A stretch of 64,000 nt of DNA from Gnetum montanum (GCA_015680685.1 MNCI01035664.1:22051-86050); one strand, 5' to 3'; counted from the stretch's first letter, positions 34,159-47,660 are shown. Translations and numbers: made by a program. Notes: a model not told the origin generated them from the sequence alone.

Positions 34159-35033
34159 TGATGAATCATCATTATTGGGCTACATCGACAGCATGTTGTT
34201 GATGCTACCCCATCAATGGGATCTCATTGATGTGATCCCGTCGATGTCAGGTTTGACATGTTGATGGATACCTATCAACATGGCACCTTGTCTCCACCTA
34301 TAAATGTGTGTCTATCCATCACATTTATGGTAGTTTTTTCCTAGTTGTAGAAAAGCTCTCACAGTTTTTCCCTTTAAAAGTTAGTCTATTTTTTGAGTTC
34401 CTATAATAGGAGTTAAAGAAGTGTATAGATCTTTATTCAAGAATTGATGTACTTGAGCACCTTAGTATGAACAACAATAAAGACGAGCTTTTCTAATAAA
34501 ACCTTGTAGCACTTGGAATATATTAATTTTTTTCTTTATTCATTTAATATTCATGTAATTTACTTTAATTTTTCTAAGTACTTAATTAAGATCAATTAGA
34601 TATAAAACATAAGTATGATCACTTTAAGCATACATCTAATGCTTGATAATCCTAGTAGTGCTTAATGCTTGGTAACCTAGTGGTACTATAATATGTTTAG
34701 AATGTGTACAGAAAGTGGGAATGGATGCTTATGTTAAGATTAGTTAAATATTAACTATTTATTAGATTAATTAAGCATTCAATTACTTTATTCTTTTTCT
34801 TAGGCAACTTAATTTATAAAAGATAAAATGATAAAAATCATGTGCCTCAGTTACACTTAACCATACACTTACACTTCACAAGTGAAATTAAGAAGACAAC
34901 AATTGCAATGGTTAGATTCACCTCCTAGAAATTGGTGGACTTAGAGAGCTAAAGTCCATGGAGTTTGACCTGATTGTTGAGTGAATGCTAGTGATTCATA
35001 TGGTTGGGTGTAGGGTACACTCGTTGCTCATCA
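34159..35033 (+). repeat. 3' LTR of the plus-strand family-2 element
   Basis: Starts TGATGAATCATCATT and ends GCTCATCA, 875 bp. It aligns along its whole length with 21798-22656. A TATA-like box lies at 34299-34305. Confidence 0.92.
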
Positions 35034-35038
35034 CATAT
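35034..35038 (+). repeat. Target-site duplication CATAT (right)
   Basis: Partner of 21793-21797. Confidence 0.8.
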
Positions 35039-35450
35039 GCTCAAAAATATAGAAGTAAAATCTAATCAAACTGAAAGAATAAATATATTTAAGAATAATA
35101 TATTTTTAGTTTTTAAAAAATGTGCATACAAAATCACATACTAAATAGAAATTAAAGCACATAAACAAACAAACAAACCACACTCTACCATTGAAGTCAC
35201 TATGGAGGCCTTATCTTTCATGACTAAATTTAAGACTAGCATATGATAACCTTCATTTTATTAGCATCAACATATTGTTGAAAATGTAATTAAGATTCTT
35301 TATATCATTTCAAGTATTGTCCTTAATGGATGAATTTTAAACATTAATTTTTCTCTCTCTTCCACTTGTGGATATTTTATCTTTGTCTTTATTTAAGAAG
35401 TAGTAGAAATTTTATTTGCTTGATTTTCAAAACATTAACCACCATTATCT
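35039..35450. other. No recognisable feature
   Basis: AT-rich flank of the plus-strand element; contains a short ACAAACAAACAAAC run near 35164. Confidence 0.4.
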
Positions 35451-37640
35451 TAATCTTAGAAGATTATGATGAAGGACATGAGCAAGAATCCTTGTTGACA
35501 TTAATATTCTTCTTTCTCTTGTGAAAATACTTTCATCTACAAGGTGATCAATTTCTAGCCATATGAGACACAAGATTCTAAAGGTACTACCCAATAGTGT
35601 ATGATGATGGAACTTGAGGATAGTATATTGCATTAACAAATTATATATATTCTTGTTATGGGTGGCTTTAAATTTCTCTCTATAATGATACAAGGAACCA
35701 TGATAAACATTGTTGTGCCTATAATTACTAGGATAATTATGATGGATGTGTTTCATATTAAAGTAGCATTTTTTAAGATAATTAACCAATAGCTTGTTAA
35801 GTTTCATGGTAAGAAGGAGGATGGCATGATGAAGATTTATGTATTATAGAGGAAATGTTTCAATGTACTAAGTTCCAAGAATTAGATCCAAAGCATTGGT
35901 AACATTGCTATTGTGGCTAAATAAATGCATTACTAAGATAAGACATATAATCTAGATGCTAGAGTATCTTACCTTTTATCTTAATTTAAAAATTTTTGTG
36001 GCATTCCCAACTCTTTTATAAATTTTTTGCTTTCTTTTTGAAGATACTCAACTTTATTTTTCCTTTTTATAGAATCAATCAATCCATCAAGGAATTAGTA
36101 GCACTAGGCCAGCCACATTTTCTTCTTTTTGGCATAAATTATTGTTATTGAATATCAAATAATTTTATTTCATAATATTTTTCAAAACTAATCATCAAAG
36201 TGATCAAACTTTGAGATACTGTAAAAACTCCTATCTTTCTTTCTTGACCATTCCCATTCAACTTGTAATTCTCATTATGAACTTTTCCATCATTTTCATT
36301 TAGACGATAGTAAGGAAATTTTAGTGTAAAGTGATACCCTGCAAAAAGATATCACTTTATGACTATATGTCTTGGAGGATTTTGAGTAGGTCCTATAAGA
36401 CACTATCATTTATCTAGAAACTTATGTTGCTCTTAAGGAGCTTGATGTTTTCCATCTCTTAGGTGAGAGGATTGAGTACCTCAAGCATTGGTAATATGCA
36501 AGTTCTTAAAGGCTCAAAAATTTAGTCTCCTCAAATCCTTCCTTAAAATTTCTAGAATCTAGTGGTTGCTCCATCCCTTTCTTATTTTTCTTCATCACAT
36601 GGAGATCCATCAAACTAGCTCTCACTTGAACCACCTCCTAGTACTTTGAGATTTTTTATGTTTTCGGTTAATATTGAACCTAGGATTTGAGGTCATTTGG
36701 AGAGAGTTGATATTTAGGTGTTACATTTATATTAAATATTTTTAACACAAGTTCTTGGTACTTTTGAATATAGTCCTCTAGCTTCCTAGTTTACTAGACA
36801 TTCTTTAACTTTGTCAAGGTCTTGTTAACAAAATTTCTTGAATGAAGTTTTCAATCAATGTCTCTTTAAATTAATCCCATATATTTATAGGTCTTTTTAT
36901 TGTTGTATCCCTTTATTCTTAAAGCATATTGAGTTAGCAAGTATTTGTTACTTCACCTAAAAACTATGCAACAATGTAAACTTATTTTTCTTCAACATAC
37001 TCATGCATCTCCAAGAATCCCTTTATTTCAAAAGAGAAGAAACTAATGACATTGTTATTTCTTTTACCCTAATATACCTTTGGTTTCTTGGTATAGAACT
37101 TTGGAATTGACTAGTTTGATATTGATGTCACCAACTATACTTGTATAGCTAAATGATTTTGCAAGTTTTTATTCTCAACTTATTGGGCTTTTACCAACGC
37201 TTTTAGCTCTTCGACTTTAGCCTCATCCTCATGGACAATAAGTTAGAGATCATCAATAATATTTCCTTGGAATTCCACATGATTATTATCATGCAATTTT
37301 GGGTATAGTAATTTTATGGTTAATTCTTAAGTTTTACTTTAAATAGAAAGGAACTTCCATAGGATCAACCAACTCTTGGATGATTCTAGGCTTTTCAACT
37401 CGTGGTAGATGATATATAATTATGTAATTTACCTATAGCAAATAATCCCACATATTCTAAATCTTTTCAAATGACTCATCTATTTATTTTTCTTTTCTTT
37501 TTTAATCTTGTATCAGTACCTCCTTCATAATTGAGTTCTTAATAGGATCAAGGCTAGGATCTATTCTCTTGCCTTTAGCCATATCATCTATCACATGTAA
37601 TTTCTTTGCACATGTGTCTAAATTGTTCTTTTATTTGAAT
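35450..37640 (-). pseudogene. Gag relic of a third Ty3/gypsy family (tRNA-Met-type primer)
   Basis: Just after the primer site the minus strand can be read as MAKGKRIDPSLDPIKNSIMK (about 37584-37525), a plausible gag start. Near 36780-36720 it reads KLEDYIQKYQELVLKIFNIN, the common 'eYi-rFqeLvlrIpnm' block of plant chromovirus-type gag. Near 35590-35550 CVSHMARN resembles the end of a CCHC zinc knuckle (C-G-SGHMARNC) with losses. The open frame 35445-35807 (120 codons) is a shifted reading of this end. No protease or RT follows: to the left lie about 400 bp of unknown DNA and then the family-2 element. Heavily decayed. Confidence 0.6.
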
Positions 37641-37659
37641 CAACACCTTTGATACTAAG
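37641..37659 (-). promoter_or_regulatory. Primer-binding site, initiator tRNA-Met-like
   Basis: The minus strand reads CTTAGTATCAAAGGTGTTG, a decayed TGGTATCAGAGC primer site, directly after a sequence ending TCATTACA that would be the LTR end. It is followed by the gag-like frame on the same strand. Confidence 0.6.
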
Positions 37660-38100
37660 TGTAATGACATGACCCTTAGTACCATTGCATTATACTAACT
37701 TGAGCTCCAAAATTACCAAATATTCTAGAGTGGACCTAAAATAGACTATGTTTCAATAATTCCAAAACCTATACGAACACCAAGAGCATGTAATGCACAT
37801 TAGGCTAATGCTTAGGAGTATAGTAAGTACAAATTAGATAATAATATAAGTAATGGGACTAAAAAAATGCAAACACACAAAGATCATATAGAGTACTAAC
37901 ATATACATAAGTTACAATAATCCTTGAGAGACTAGGGGCATACCCTCTATACCATACACATCTAGATCTAAATACCTTTTCTATAGAGTAGGAGAAGTGC
38001 TTGCACAAAAATATTTAGGTATTAGGGAATTGAGGGGTTTTTAGAACCCAAAATAAGTAAAACATAGATACATCCAAAGATTTATATAACTCTATAACTT
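37660..38100 (-). repeat. Probable LTR end of the third Ty3/gypsy family
   Basis: The sequence to the right of the primer site, starting TGTAATGACATGACCC on the plus strand, should be the 3' end of a 5' LTR. I cannot find its other end with certainty; a candidate is at 43354. Confidence 0.45.
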
Positions 38101-38107
38101 AGTACTA

Positions 38108-38175
38108 TCTAGTAGAATCAAATCTTTGACCTATGGCTACTAGGCTAAGCTCCATACCACTAGGCTAACATCTCA
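38108..38175 (-). repeat. SINE-like tRNA-derived repeat
   Basis: The minus strand reads GATGTTAGCCTAGTGGTATG (A box) and, 40 bp later, TTTGATTCTACTAGAT (B-box region), matching the copies at 19438 (minus) and 51389 (plus). Confidence 0.6.
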
Positions 38176-38179
38176 TATC

Positions 38180-41100
38180 CTCATCATATAGTACAGAAGA
38201 AATGGGAATCATTTTATTCTTAAAATATTTGATGAGCATGGAATCCAAGTGGATCTTCATAATTCTTCTAACCCTTATTTTGGAAGGAGGCAATCTTCAG
38301 ATCACTAACAAGGAATATTCTCTATAGGGACAAAGGAAACATGAACAAGGATATGACATCAAGGAGACTTACTAATTCCTTAAGACACCATCTTGGGTTT
38401 TACTAATAGCACATGATTATATAAACCAGTCCACTTACATTTGATGTAAACAAGAAAACATAATTTATGAAATAGACATCCTTGTCACATAATTAGAAAG
38501 GCATGTGACTTAGGTCTAAAGGTGAATCTTTAACAAGGATAATAATTAATTAATTAATTCATATAAAAATATCCTTGGGGATATCATTGGAAATTTTTAT
38601 GACCCATGTTTAATAGTAGGCTATTTCCAAGGCCTAAAAGTTCCTTGGTGTAATCCCAACATGTGACTAAAAGAACATGTGAGTCATGTTTGAAGATGCT
38701 TTTCTAGTGGGATTAGTGTTAGTCAAGTGGCTAGAAAAGCATGTGATAGATTTCTAAGGATATATCATTAACTAATAAACTAATAAATATATATTCTTAA
38801 TATATAAATAGTTAATTAATTAATACACATATACTTTATGTTATGTTTCGTTTCTTTCTATAAGAATGATCATGTGATTATGTTGTTATTTGGTTGATCA
38901 TATGATGGTGGCCTTGAGGATGACATGATACAATTTTATTGAATGAGGTAGGAATTAGTCTATAATTTAGATAGATAAGTAAGGAAATCACCGAAACTAT
39001 GCATTCCACATGAGACCCATTATGATAGTGTTTAAGATACCTCACACCCAAATTCCTCTTTCCATGTTAACATCTATTCATCTTACATGCATTTTGCATT
39101 TGCTAATTCCTTTGGATATGGTAAGATAACATGAATGTTTACAATTAGATTATGTGTGTTCTATTTAATTATAGTCATAATTAACATTTGACAGCCAAGA
39201 TGCTTATGGATATCTCATATGGTGGTCATTCAATGATAATAAAGATAGGAGCTTGCTATGGAAAGGACCTATTTGGATAGCTCTTGTCAATTGTAATCCT
39301 AGATCATTGAAACACTCCTATGTTCCTTATGACATATAATCAAATATTTTTCATATTTTTCATAATTTTTATGAGCTCTCATATTCTTTCATTTCATAAA
39401 TTTTAATGATTTTATAAATTTTTCATCACTTTTAATACATTTTCTCTTACTAATTATTTGAATTGTCACAAACTAAACATTGCATAGGTTTAATTACTTA
39501 ATTTAAAGTTTTAGAGGTATTTTAATAAGTTATTTTAATTTCATTAATTAAATAGTAATATTACATTATTTATTTACTTAAATGAATACACTCTTCTTAT
39601 TGAAGTATGTTATTAAAGTTTTGTATATTTTATTTTTTACTAATATTAATACTTAGATATGTAAATATTTTAAAATATTTAATGGTTAAATGTTAAAATC
39701 TAATTAACTCTAAAAGTTCTCCTTTTATAAGTTCTTATGCCTTTATAAATATTTGATCATACATATTTTATTTTGTATTAAGCACATATGATAATATAAC
39801 ATTCTATTCATGAATCATTTAGAACTGTATTTCTATCTAGATGATATCCAGTATAACTTTTTATTATTAAACTAAAATTTTGAGCTAGTTTTTCACTTAA
39901 TCTAAACCTCTCTTAAAACATACTTATTAAGAAAGTGCTTTAGGATTATGTCATTCCTAGAATCTAATCTTACTAATGCATTAGGAGGGTCAAAAATGCT
40001 AGTTTTTACGCTTGGTTCATTAAAATCAAAGATAAGCTGCTCATTTTAAAAAAATCTTAAATTTTTTTTAAAGATGAAACCTCATAAAATAAGCACACTA
40101 TAACATCAACACCCCCTAAATAATATTTCATTTTCATCCACAATAAGGCTCCTTTTACATTTTTATATCTAAGCAAAAAGAGTAACATGTTCGTTCATAA
40201 GAAAAGAGTTCATGCATGCTTACATGCATCCTAGAAATATGTAAAGTTACAAGTAACCTTCTCATCTTATTAATTGGATGTTATCCTATTATTACATTTT
40301 ATTTTCACTCATGGGAGGCTTCAAACATGTGCATTTGGAGAAAAAAGAGATCTTAGGAATGTTTTGGAGGGAAAAAAAACTAAAAAGAGAGAATTTTGAA
40401 TGGCCATATATATCCTATAATAAGACTTATTTAATTTTTCTTCTCATAATGCTACCTAACTTGTGGATTTTGTACTCCTTCTCCTTACTACTTGACTCAT
40501 TACTACTATTTTATTATTTATATTATTAAGATAAAATTTTATAAAAAATTTATCATTTAGAGCTTATTTTTTATGAAAATAATATTACAATTATTTCCAA
40601 ATCATTTTATGTTCTTTTGATGATTTTTTATATATGCAGAAACTTTGTCCAACTTGGTTTTTGAATATTTTATGATTATTTGAATTGGGTGGAGTATAAA
40701 ACAAGGTTTTGTTGAGACTTTGGCTATTTTGAAAATATTTTTTAAAATGAAAATATTAAAATAAAATTTTATATATTTTGATTAGTTTTACTTAGCTGGT
40801 GGTAAGAACCATGAATCATTGAGATGCTCTATTTACATTGAAGTGTTCTTTCGTGGGCCTCAACCTATGAGTTTAAATGGATTTTGAACCTTGGATTTTG
40901 ATTTGTAAGATCATGTACAACTATGGATTTAGCCAAGACCATGATAGTAAGTTGTTGAGTCTAATGATATATGGTTAGGCATAGACAAAACTTGTCCTTG
41001 CAAGATGTGTGCTAATGACCACTCAGTATGTTAGAAGTGAGACTATTCCCAAGATTCCTCTATGAGGAACTTCCTTTAGGTCATTTAGTGTAATGTAATA

Positions 41101-43330
41101 TTAGTAGTGAGGTTATTTCAAGACTTTTTGGTTTGTTTCAATGATAAAAAAAAAACTAAGCAAAATGCTCAACTCAACATGAGAAATGACTCTGAAAAAC
41201 TTGGCAACTCAAATAACTCGACAAAAAAATCAATACATTTTAAAAATACATTAAATTAAAATAAAGCATGTTTCTAAATTGCTAAAAAAACTCTAGAATA
41301 TCCAAATCATTCATTTAATATATTAAATAAAGCTTTTATATGGTATTATGTAACTTTAGCAACCTAAGCTTAGCTACAAAATCTAGCTATATCGAATATA
41401 GATAGAGTTACCATGCATGCAAGCACAAGATGCCTAAATCAAAGTAGGGCAATAAAGTTGTAAATTAGGTAGAGGATGCAAGCCACTATTGTAGTAATCA
41501 AGATAAAAATATGAAACCAAAAAAAGTTGTAATACCTTATGGATTATGACTTTTGCAATGCAAGGTGCAATACAACTACAACTAAGAACCCTAACATGTA
41601 GTATCAACAATTAAAACCAAAACTTGTAGAAAAGATGTCATGGGAATAAGGTAAACATTGCAACAAGTTGGCAAGAGAGAATAAATTCTTTTTTTTTCTT
41701 TAGTTTGCAATGAGATTATACTAAGGTTGTTTCCTTTTGTTCCATTATTTTTCTTAATTATGTATATTAATTTTTATTTTATTTTTTCAAATTCATCATA
41801 GTTCCCATGGTTTACATGATTAATTATCCAAATTCTTAAAAAATTAGAAAATTTTGACACGTGAGTTAAAGTAGCTCGGTAGCAAAGTCAAACCAATGAT
41901 TAATTGACATATTAGTGGTTACTCGCCAATTAAAAATCATTGGTTTGTTTAGGAAATGAGGATGAATCAAAACAAATATTTTGGAGATTCATTAATTAAA
42001 CATAATATATTTGGATTTTTGAACTCATGATATTCCAAGATTTTGGAATATTTTTTAATATTTAATTAGAAACCTTTGCTTGATCCATAACCTTAGATAT
42101 TGAACCCAAAATATTATATGCTTCATGAATATAAAAATATAATAATCTTTGTTACTTGAGGGATTCCAACTTCTCATGCACTTTAATGCAAAGAGCTCAT
42201 AGTAGCTAAGGAAAAGTGATTGAAAGTACATGGGATGGAAAGTGGCTTAACTTTATAGAAGATGAGCTTTATAGACTTTGGAAATATTTATTTTATATTT
42301 TATATTTTTGTAATATATATATATATATGTAATTTGGATATTTAAGCAATGTAACTATTTTTGTAAATAAATAATAAAATATGATAGTTATAAAATTTTT
42401 ATCTTTGCCATCTTGTCTAAGACATGGTAAGGATCATTTTTTATTTTAATGTTTGATATACATTTAAGAGAAAATTATTATTATTTGATTAAATATTACT
42501 ATTTTAATGCTAAATAAATTTAATTTTAGAAGCCCATTTGGGCTAAATTAAGTGTCATTTAGATAATCTTCTTGTGTACTCTTCAATTACATAAGTTATT
42601 TTATTTTTTAGCATGTACTTTTTAGTGGTTATATTAGTTTTAATTTTTTATATTTATATTCATTTAATTATTAATATTATTAATAAGGAATTTTGTTAAG
42701 TCATATTATGCTATTTTATGTATGTTTCTAACTCAAAATTTTTAAATGATTATTTATTAATTAGTTAGATCAAGGTTAAACCTACATCTTTGGGGATTTG
42801 TAGCATTTATATTAGTTATTGATATCATATTATAGATAATTAATAGGAGCATTATATAAAATTCATGATTTTGTAACTTCAAATCAAAGATGAAATGTTA
42901 ATCCTTGCATACAAAAGCCTTGAAAGGCTCAAACATTTCAAAAATCATGAAAAAATAATGAAAATCCTAAGAAAGATTAAATAAAGTTAGAAATTTAGAT
43001 TATTGTACATGCGCTAATAAAGGTGGCTCACCAATGCAATTAAGATAACACATCTACATTGATATCATTATAAGAATTATTAATTATATATATGAGTGGC
43101 CAACTTCCAATTTTTTCATTCATTTCTTATTCCTAGTAAGAGGTGTTTTTGTTGTGAGATTTTCAAAGGTTTCTAAGCACCATAACTCATATCTTAAACA
43201 TTTTATTGATCCTATTCTTCCACATAGCACATATTTGAAGCTATGCTCTTATTGTGGAGGACATTAGATGTTAAAAACTTAAAACTCTCTCTTCGCTGAC
43301 CTAAGGTACTCTTAATTTTTTAAATATTAT
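38180..43330. other. AT-rich DNA, no recognisable gene
   Basis: About 5 kb without a credible frame. The 83-codon frame at 40278-40529 is hydrophobic at its end, but its codon use and surroundings give no support. The region near 38480-38740 repeats the word CATGTGA several times, as old LTRs often do. It may be the body of a long LTR (see 37660 and 43354) with unknown insertions. Confidence 0.4.
41890..41946. repeat. Short inverted repeat (hairpin)
   Basis: AAACCAATGATTAATTG and CAATTAAAAATCATTGGTTT face each other across a 20 bp loop. Too small to classify; perhaps a MITE remnant. Confidence 0.5.
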
Positions 43331-43339
43331 TGTTCATTT

Positions 43340-43380
43340 TTTTGGGGTCTAACAAACCCCCCACGCCCCCCACCTTCCTA
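43340..43380 (-). promoter_or_regulatory. Orphan polypurine tract and LTR start
   Basis: The minus strand reads AGGAAGGTGGGGGGCGTGGG, then GGGTT and TGTTAGACCCC. A G-rich purine tract directly before a TGT start fits a 3' LTR junction of an element running on the minus strand. The plus strand also folds GGGGT/ACCCC around CTAACAA. Confidence 0.45.
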
Positions 43381-43489
43381 ACATTTTTTCTTGAATTCAA
43401 AATTAAATTCTAAATGTATATTTAATAAAATTATTATAAATTAATTAAAATTTGATAATTTAGAATATCTTAAATCTTAGGAATATTAG

Positions 43490-43582
43490 TGATAGCTAGC
43501 TCAAGTGGTTAGCTCATTATCTTGTTATCTATATATCTTGGAGTGTATATATAATCAAATTATTTCAAGTTCCAACATGCAT
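43490..43582 (+). repeat. SINE-like repeat
   Basis: ATAGCTAGCTCAAGTGGTTAG has the tRNA D-arm/A-box form. The 3' part (ATTATTTCAAGTTCCAACA) matches the 3' end of the copy at 51389-51533 (ATTATTTCAGAATTCCAACA), so both probably belong to one family with variable heads. Confidence 0.55.
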
Positions 43583-43584
43583 TT

Positions 43585-46080
43585 GACATTTAATGATATT
43601 CTTAGAACCTTAATGCCTAAATTTATAAGAATTTAGGAAGAGGATGTTGGAATTCCAAAAATAAATAATAATATTAAAAGATTCAAAGCACAAAAAATGA
43701 AAGAAGACAAAGTCTAAGCCTAATAGTTTTAGGGATTCATTTTTAGATTTTTATCCTCACAACTAATCGTAAAAAACTTTCCCTTTACAGTAAAAATACT
43801 ATTAGGTTTTTACTTCTTAATAAATAGTTTCTTGTAAAAGGATGGAGAAACTCTCTCTAAAGATAAGAAAAAAAAGCTTCAAAAATAAAAAAATGAAATA
43901 ATAGCAATAGAAGTTGAAAGCTTTCTATCCTTGAGCCTCCAAAACATTAAGAAATCAATGCTACATGAAACAAATTAATTGTTTAGCTTTCACTGGAAGC
44001 TTGTTCGCTTGAAGTTGTACTAGAAAATTTGTGTGTTTAAGAATTTGATATTTAACTTCTAAAGAAAGATCATATTTATGCTCTTGCTATTGCAATATAA
44101 CTACACATTAAAGCTTCCAAATAGAATAAAGAATAAGCAACTAAAGGCACTTTCAAATGTAAAGAGAAGAAGTAGATATAGTGTATTCATTAGTAAGAAT
44201 GGTATAATTGATACTTGATTACAAGTTTTTACAAATTCTAGATATCCATTTCCAAGCATGATGTGAAGTAGGATATTAAAAATATAAAAAAATAAGTATT
44301 TTCTTCCACAAAGAGAACATTAAGGAAAAAACATGTTCATATATTAAAGATGAGTGTCTATAGGAAGAGCTCGATGAATAAGATACTATAAAAATATAAA
44401 TTTTTGGAAAGGGAGGATCTCTTCAAATATCTTGCATTTTTTCATCTAAAAGTGTCATAATAATTGCATTTTCTAACCCCTACTAAATTTATTATAAATG
44501 AAATCATTCTTGGTAATAATCTTATATGCAAAACTGAAGCTAAAAGTAAAAACACATCTATCGTATCTCCAAAATAATGTATAGAAAAGCTTGATACAAA
44601 CTATTATTAACTTTAAATAAATTCTCAAGATTAGAAATTGATTTTTTTAAAAAAAATTTACTCTTCCAATTCAAACCATAGAATCTAGAAGACTTCATTC
44701 ATGTAATCCATCTATCATGCACATGTAGATGTGAAGTTGAAATGATTTTAAATTTTCTTCAAGTGGCACACAATCTAGATGAATTCGTAGTCCAAGATCC
44801 TTCATTAAAAGGAAGCCATTAGATGATAATTTTCATAAGCATATTTTTTTGAAATTGTAATATAGTTGTAATTCTAATAGTTAATAAGCTTACACCATGT
44901 CTTCCAAATTTTTTTGAGAACTGGAGAACCAAGAATAAAAATAATCTAAAGAAAACGAAAACACTAAAGAAAGTTATTAGAAGACCAACAATTATCATTT
45001 TTAGGTTTTTCTTGTATAAATTTATTTCTTAAAAGAAACTTCTAAACATCGTCTTCATCAATACACTTTGTAATATTTTTTCCTAAGATACAAATATCCT
45101 AATTATAATAATTAATGGCATCAAGTTCTCCATCTTTCTTACTACTAATGAAAATATTCCAAAACACTCTTGAAATGTCCTTTCTATATTACTGAGCAAA
45201 TTAATGAAACTGACAAATAATATGATTAATCCTATCACAAGAAGTTTTTATAGGAGTCTAATAACTAAAGTAATAAACATGAGTAAATTAAAGAATCTAT
45301 CTAGTAACTAAAAATCTATAAGTGTGAGCTTTCTTTCTCTCTCTATTTATCAAGCTTCTTTTAAATTTCATTAACCACATAATTATACAAGATATTTAGA
45401 TTATGCTAAAAAATGTATTTCTAAAATTTTAAAGACTATAATTTTTTCAAGATATTCTAAGATGTGAAAGTGACTCACTCATCAATATTATTATTAAAAT
45501 AAATAATGAATTTTTGCTAATTAATACAAGAGCCAAATAACATGCAATATTTCTTCACTTCAAGTAATAGAGTATTGATATGTTACAAAGAATTGTTAAT
45601 CATAAAAAATGAGTCATATGCAAAGTACATGTTAAGCAATTACATAACATAATTATTAATAGAAATTCCCTTCATGATATTTCTTTATAGATTATAATGC
45701 AAATTATGTAAAATAACTTTTGGAATAATAATGGTAAGATAGGGAGTTATATGTTGTTATTGGCTACATCATGTTGATAAACCTACTTCAACATCAATTT
45801 ATCATGATGTCCCAACCACTCCTGTATTAGTTTCCTTCCTATAAATTATATTAGTTAATGTATTTAATTGTCATTCTACTATTAATATTGACTACATTAC
45901 CATCAAGTTGTTCAACTTCTATGACATTAAATTTTCATGACCAACTAGCCAATATTAATAGTCTAATCACTCATCTCCTACCTTCTTTAATATATTAAAT
46001 GCACTCAAACATGTCTAAAATATTTGCTAGCTAGTAATCCTAAAGTTGTCATCTCATCATAATACAAAATGTTATGAAAA
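43585..46080. other. No recognisable feature
   Basis: AT-rich DNA with no long frames and no terminal repeats that I can pair. Confidence 0.4.
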
Positions 46081-46084
46081 TTTG

Positions 46085-47245
46085 TCATGAAATTTGAAGA
46101 CATCATTATTATTACTACCACTAGAAGATGATGACACAAGATATTAAAAAGTAGGAAAAATGGAAGTGAAAATTGGAAAAATGGTGAACTATATAGGGTT
46201 AGAATATCAAAAGGAAAATTAACAAGAAAGGTAGCTCTAATAAGAATTAAGCTTTAGGAAAAGAATAATGAAATAAGAACATTTCCTATTTCTTGAATAA
46301 TTAGTTAATAGTAAACTTCACTAAGCAAGGATAAGTTAAGATCTATAAATTGTAAACAAATCTACCATGCATAGCTAGGGGCAAGAGAATTAGAATGTAG
46401 GTAATGCACAATTAATGCTAAAAGAACCAATGTTCCCAAGTAGTTATAGGTACACAAGGTATGGTTTGAGAAATTCCAAAAATAAGTAAATAATAATCTA
46501 TTGTGTAATATGTGGTCACATGTATAGATCAAAAGGATTCATAAGATCAATCAATGGGTTTAAGTTACTAAGAAAATAATAGAATTAATCCATATCACCT
46601 AATAGTGGGTTTCTAATGCCTATGCTAAAATAAAAGATAAATGGAATATCTCAACTATCTATTAACATGTCTTGTTATGATATTCTTATATTTTTTTTCA
46701 AAAATAAATAACATAAAAATATAAATATAATATAATATAATAAACATTAATAAATATTGAAAAAAGGTCATCGCCATATAGAAACATTAGTAAATACCTA
46801 GAAATAATAATTAATAAAAGAAATATAAATTATGAATATTTTTAAATATATGATAAGAGTAATGTTCAAGGTTCAAACCTTAAGAAACATGGGATATAGT
46901 AAAACATGTATACTAACCAAGAGTTTTAACGATTAAAATTTAGCAATACATAAAAAGTTGTTTTAAGAAATATTATACACATGATTTTAAGAAAATATAC
47001 CATGATGTACTTATCATAAAATACTAAAGCATGTAAAAAAGAAGTCAAAAGTTCAAACCTCAAGATGCACAACATAAGTATAAGCATAAGAGTCACATTA
47101 GAATGTACTAGCATTAACCATTAGCAAGATACAATATCTTATTAACATAATATATTTAAATATAAATTTATGCTTAAGAACCAAAAATAATAAAATAAAT
47201 AACAAACTTAAGATCCTAGATTTGAATCCCCAAGGTGTTATATAG
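46085..47245 (+). repeat. Direct repeat (~1.15 kb), left copy; possible LTR
   Basis: It aligns with 49020-49297 plus 50567-51340 once the LINE is removed. Shared blocks include CAAGATATYAAAAAGTA, GCTTCACTAAG, CTATTAACATGTC, ARGTTCAARCCT and a common right end AGGGTGTTATA-like. Divergence is high. No gag or pol lies between the copies, so an LTR role is only a guess. The minus-strand frame 46926-47114 is chance. Confidence 0.55.
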
Positions 47246-47660
47246 GAAGGCCTCACCATGATTTGTGGTCAAGTCATGATTACCTCTAGAATTACCACTA
47301 TATTATTATGAGCCTTTTGAGTTGATTTGATAGGACCATGAGTTGTTACTAGCTCATGGTTACCTTACTATGGGACATGGTTGCCTAACAATAGATCACG
47401 GTCAAGTCATGATGCCTTATATTAATGTAAATTTGTTGCTTTCTACATTCTCCTTTGATATGTGAAGACCATAACTTATGGTGAGCTTGTGGTGGCTTGA
47501 CCATGAGTTATGGTTAGGTCATGGTCACCTATAAGGATGTCATACCATTGCTTCTATTTTCTGAGCTAACTTGGTATGGATCATGACATATGGAAACCTT
47601 TTTTTTTGTAATAGCACAAGTCATGGTGAGGTCATAGTTGCTGAAAATAAAGGCATTTTG
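47230..47660. repeat. Degenerate short repeats (ACCATGAGTYATGGT words)
   Basis: Words such as ACCATGAGTTATGGT, ACCATAACTTATGGT, GGTCAAGTCATGAT and GGTCATGGTCACC recur about every 30-50 bp on both strands, giving many small palindromes. It looks like an old tandem array or a palindrome-rich LTR part. Confidence 0.55.

Larger units (their letters stand above)
21798..35033 (+). mobile_element. Family-2 Ty3/gypsy LTR retrotransposon, plus-strand copy (dead, 13.2 kb)
   Basis: LTRs of 859 and 875 bp with matching 5 bp target duplications enclose, on the plus strand, a tRNA-Asp-like primer site, gag, protease, RT, RNase H, integrase, a T-rich spacer, an internal TATA-like box with splice-donor-like motif, and ORF3. 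The order and sequence match the minus-strand copy at 5215-17891 throughout. Unlike that copy it keeps RT motif A and RNase H. All frames are broken by stops, mostly where CGA, CAA, CAG or TGG codons have decayed. With matching flanks this is the best-defined element in the window. Confidence 0.95.

Noticed and set aside
35445-35807. 120-codon minus-strand frame as a new gene
   Set aside because: It covers the zinc-knuckle end of a decayed gag in another frame.
40278-40529. Possible small membrane protein (83 codons)
   Set aside because: Hydrophobic end only; AT-rich DNA makes such frames common, and no start context, homologue or neighbour supports it.
43490-43582. tRNA gene
   Set aside because: It has an A-box-like head but no T-arm/B box that folds, and its tail matches another repeat; called SINE-like instead.
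47230-47660. CRISPR-like array
   Set aside because: Words are unequal in length and spacing, and the context is a plant nuclear genome.
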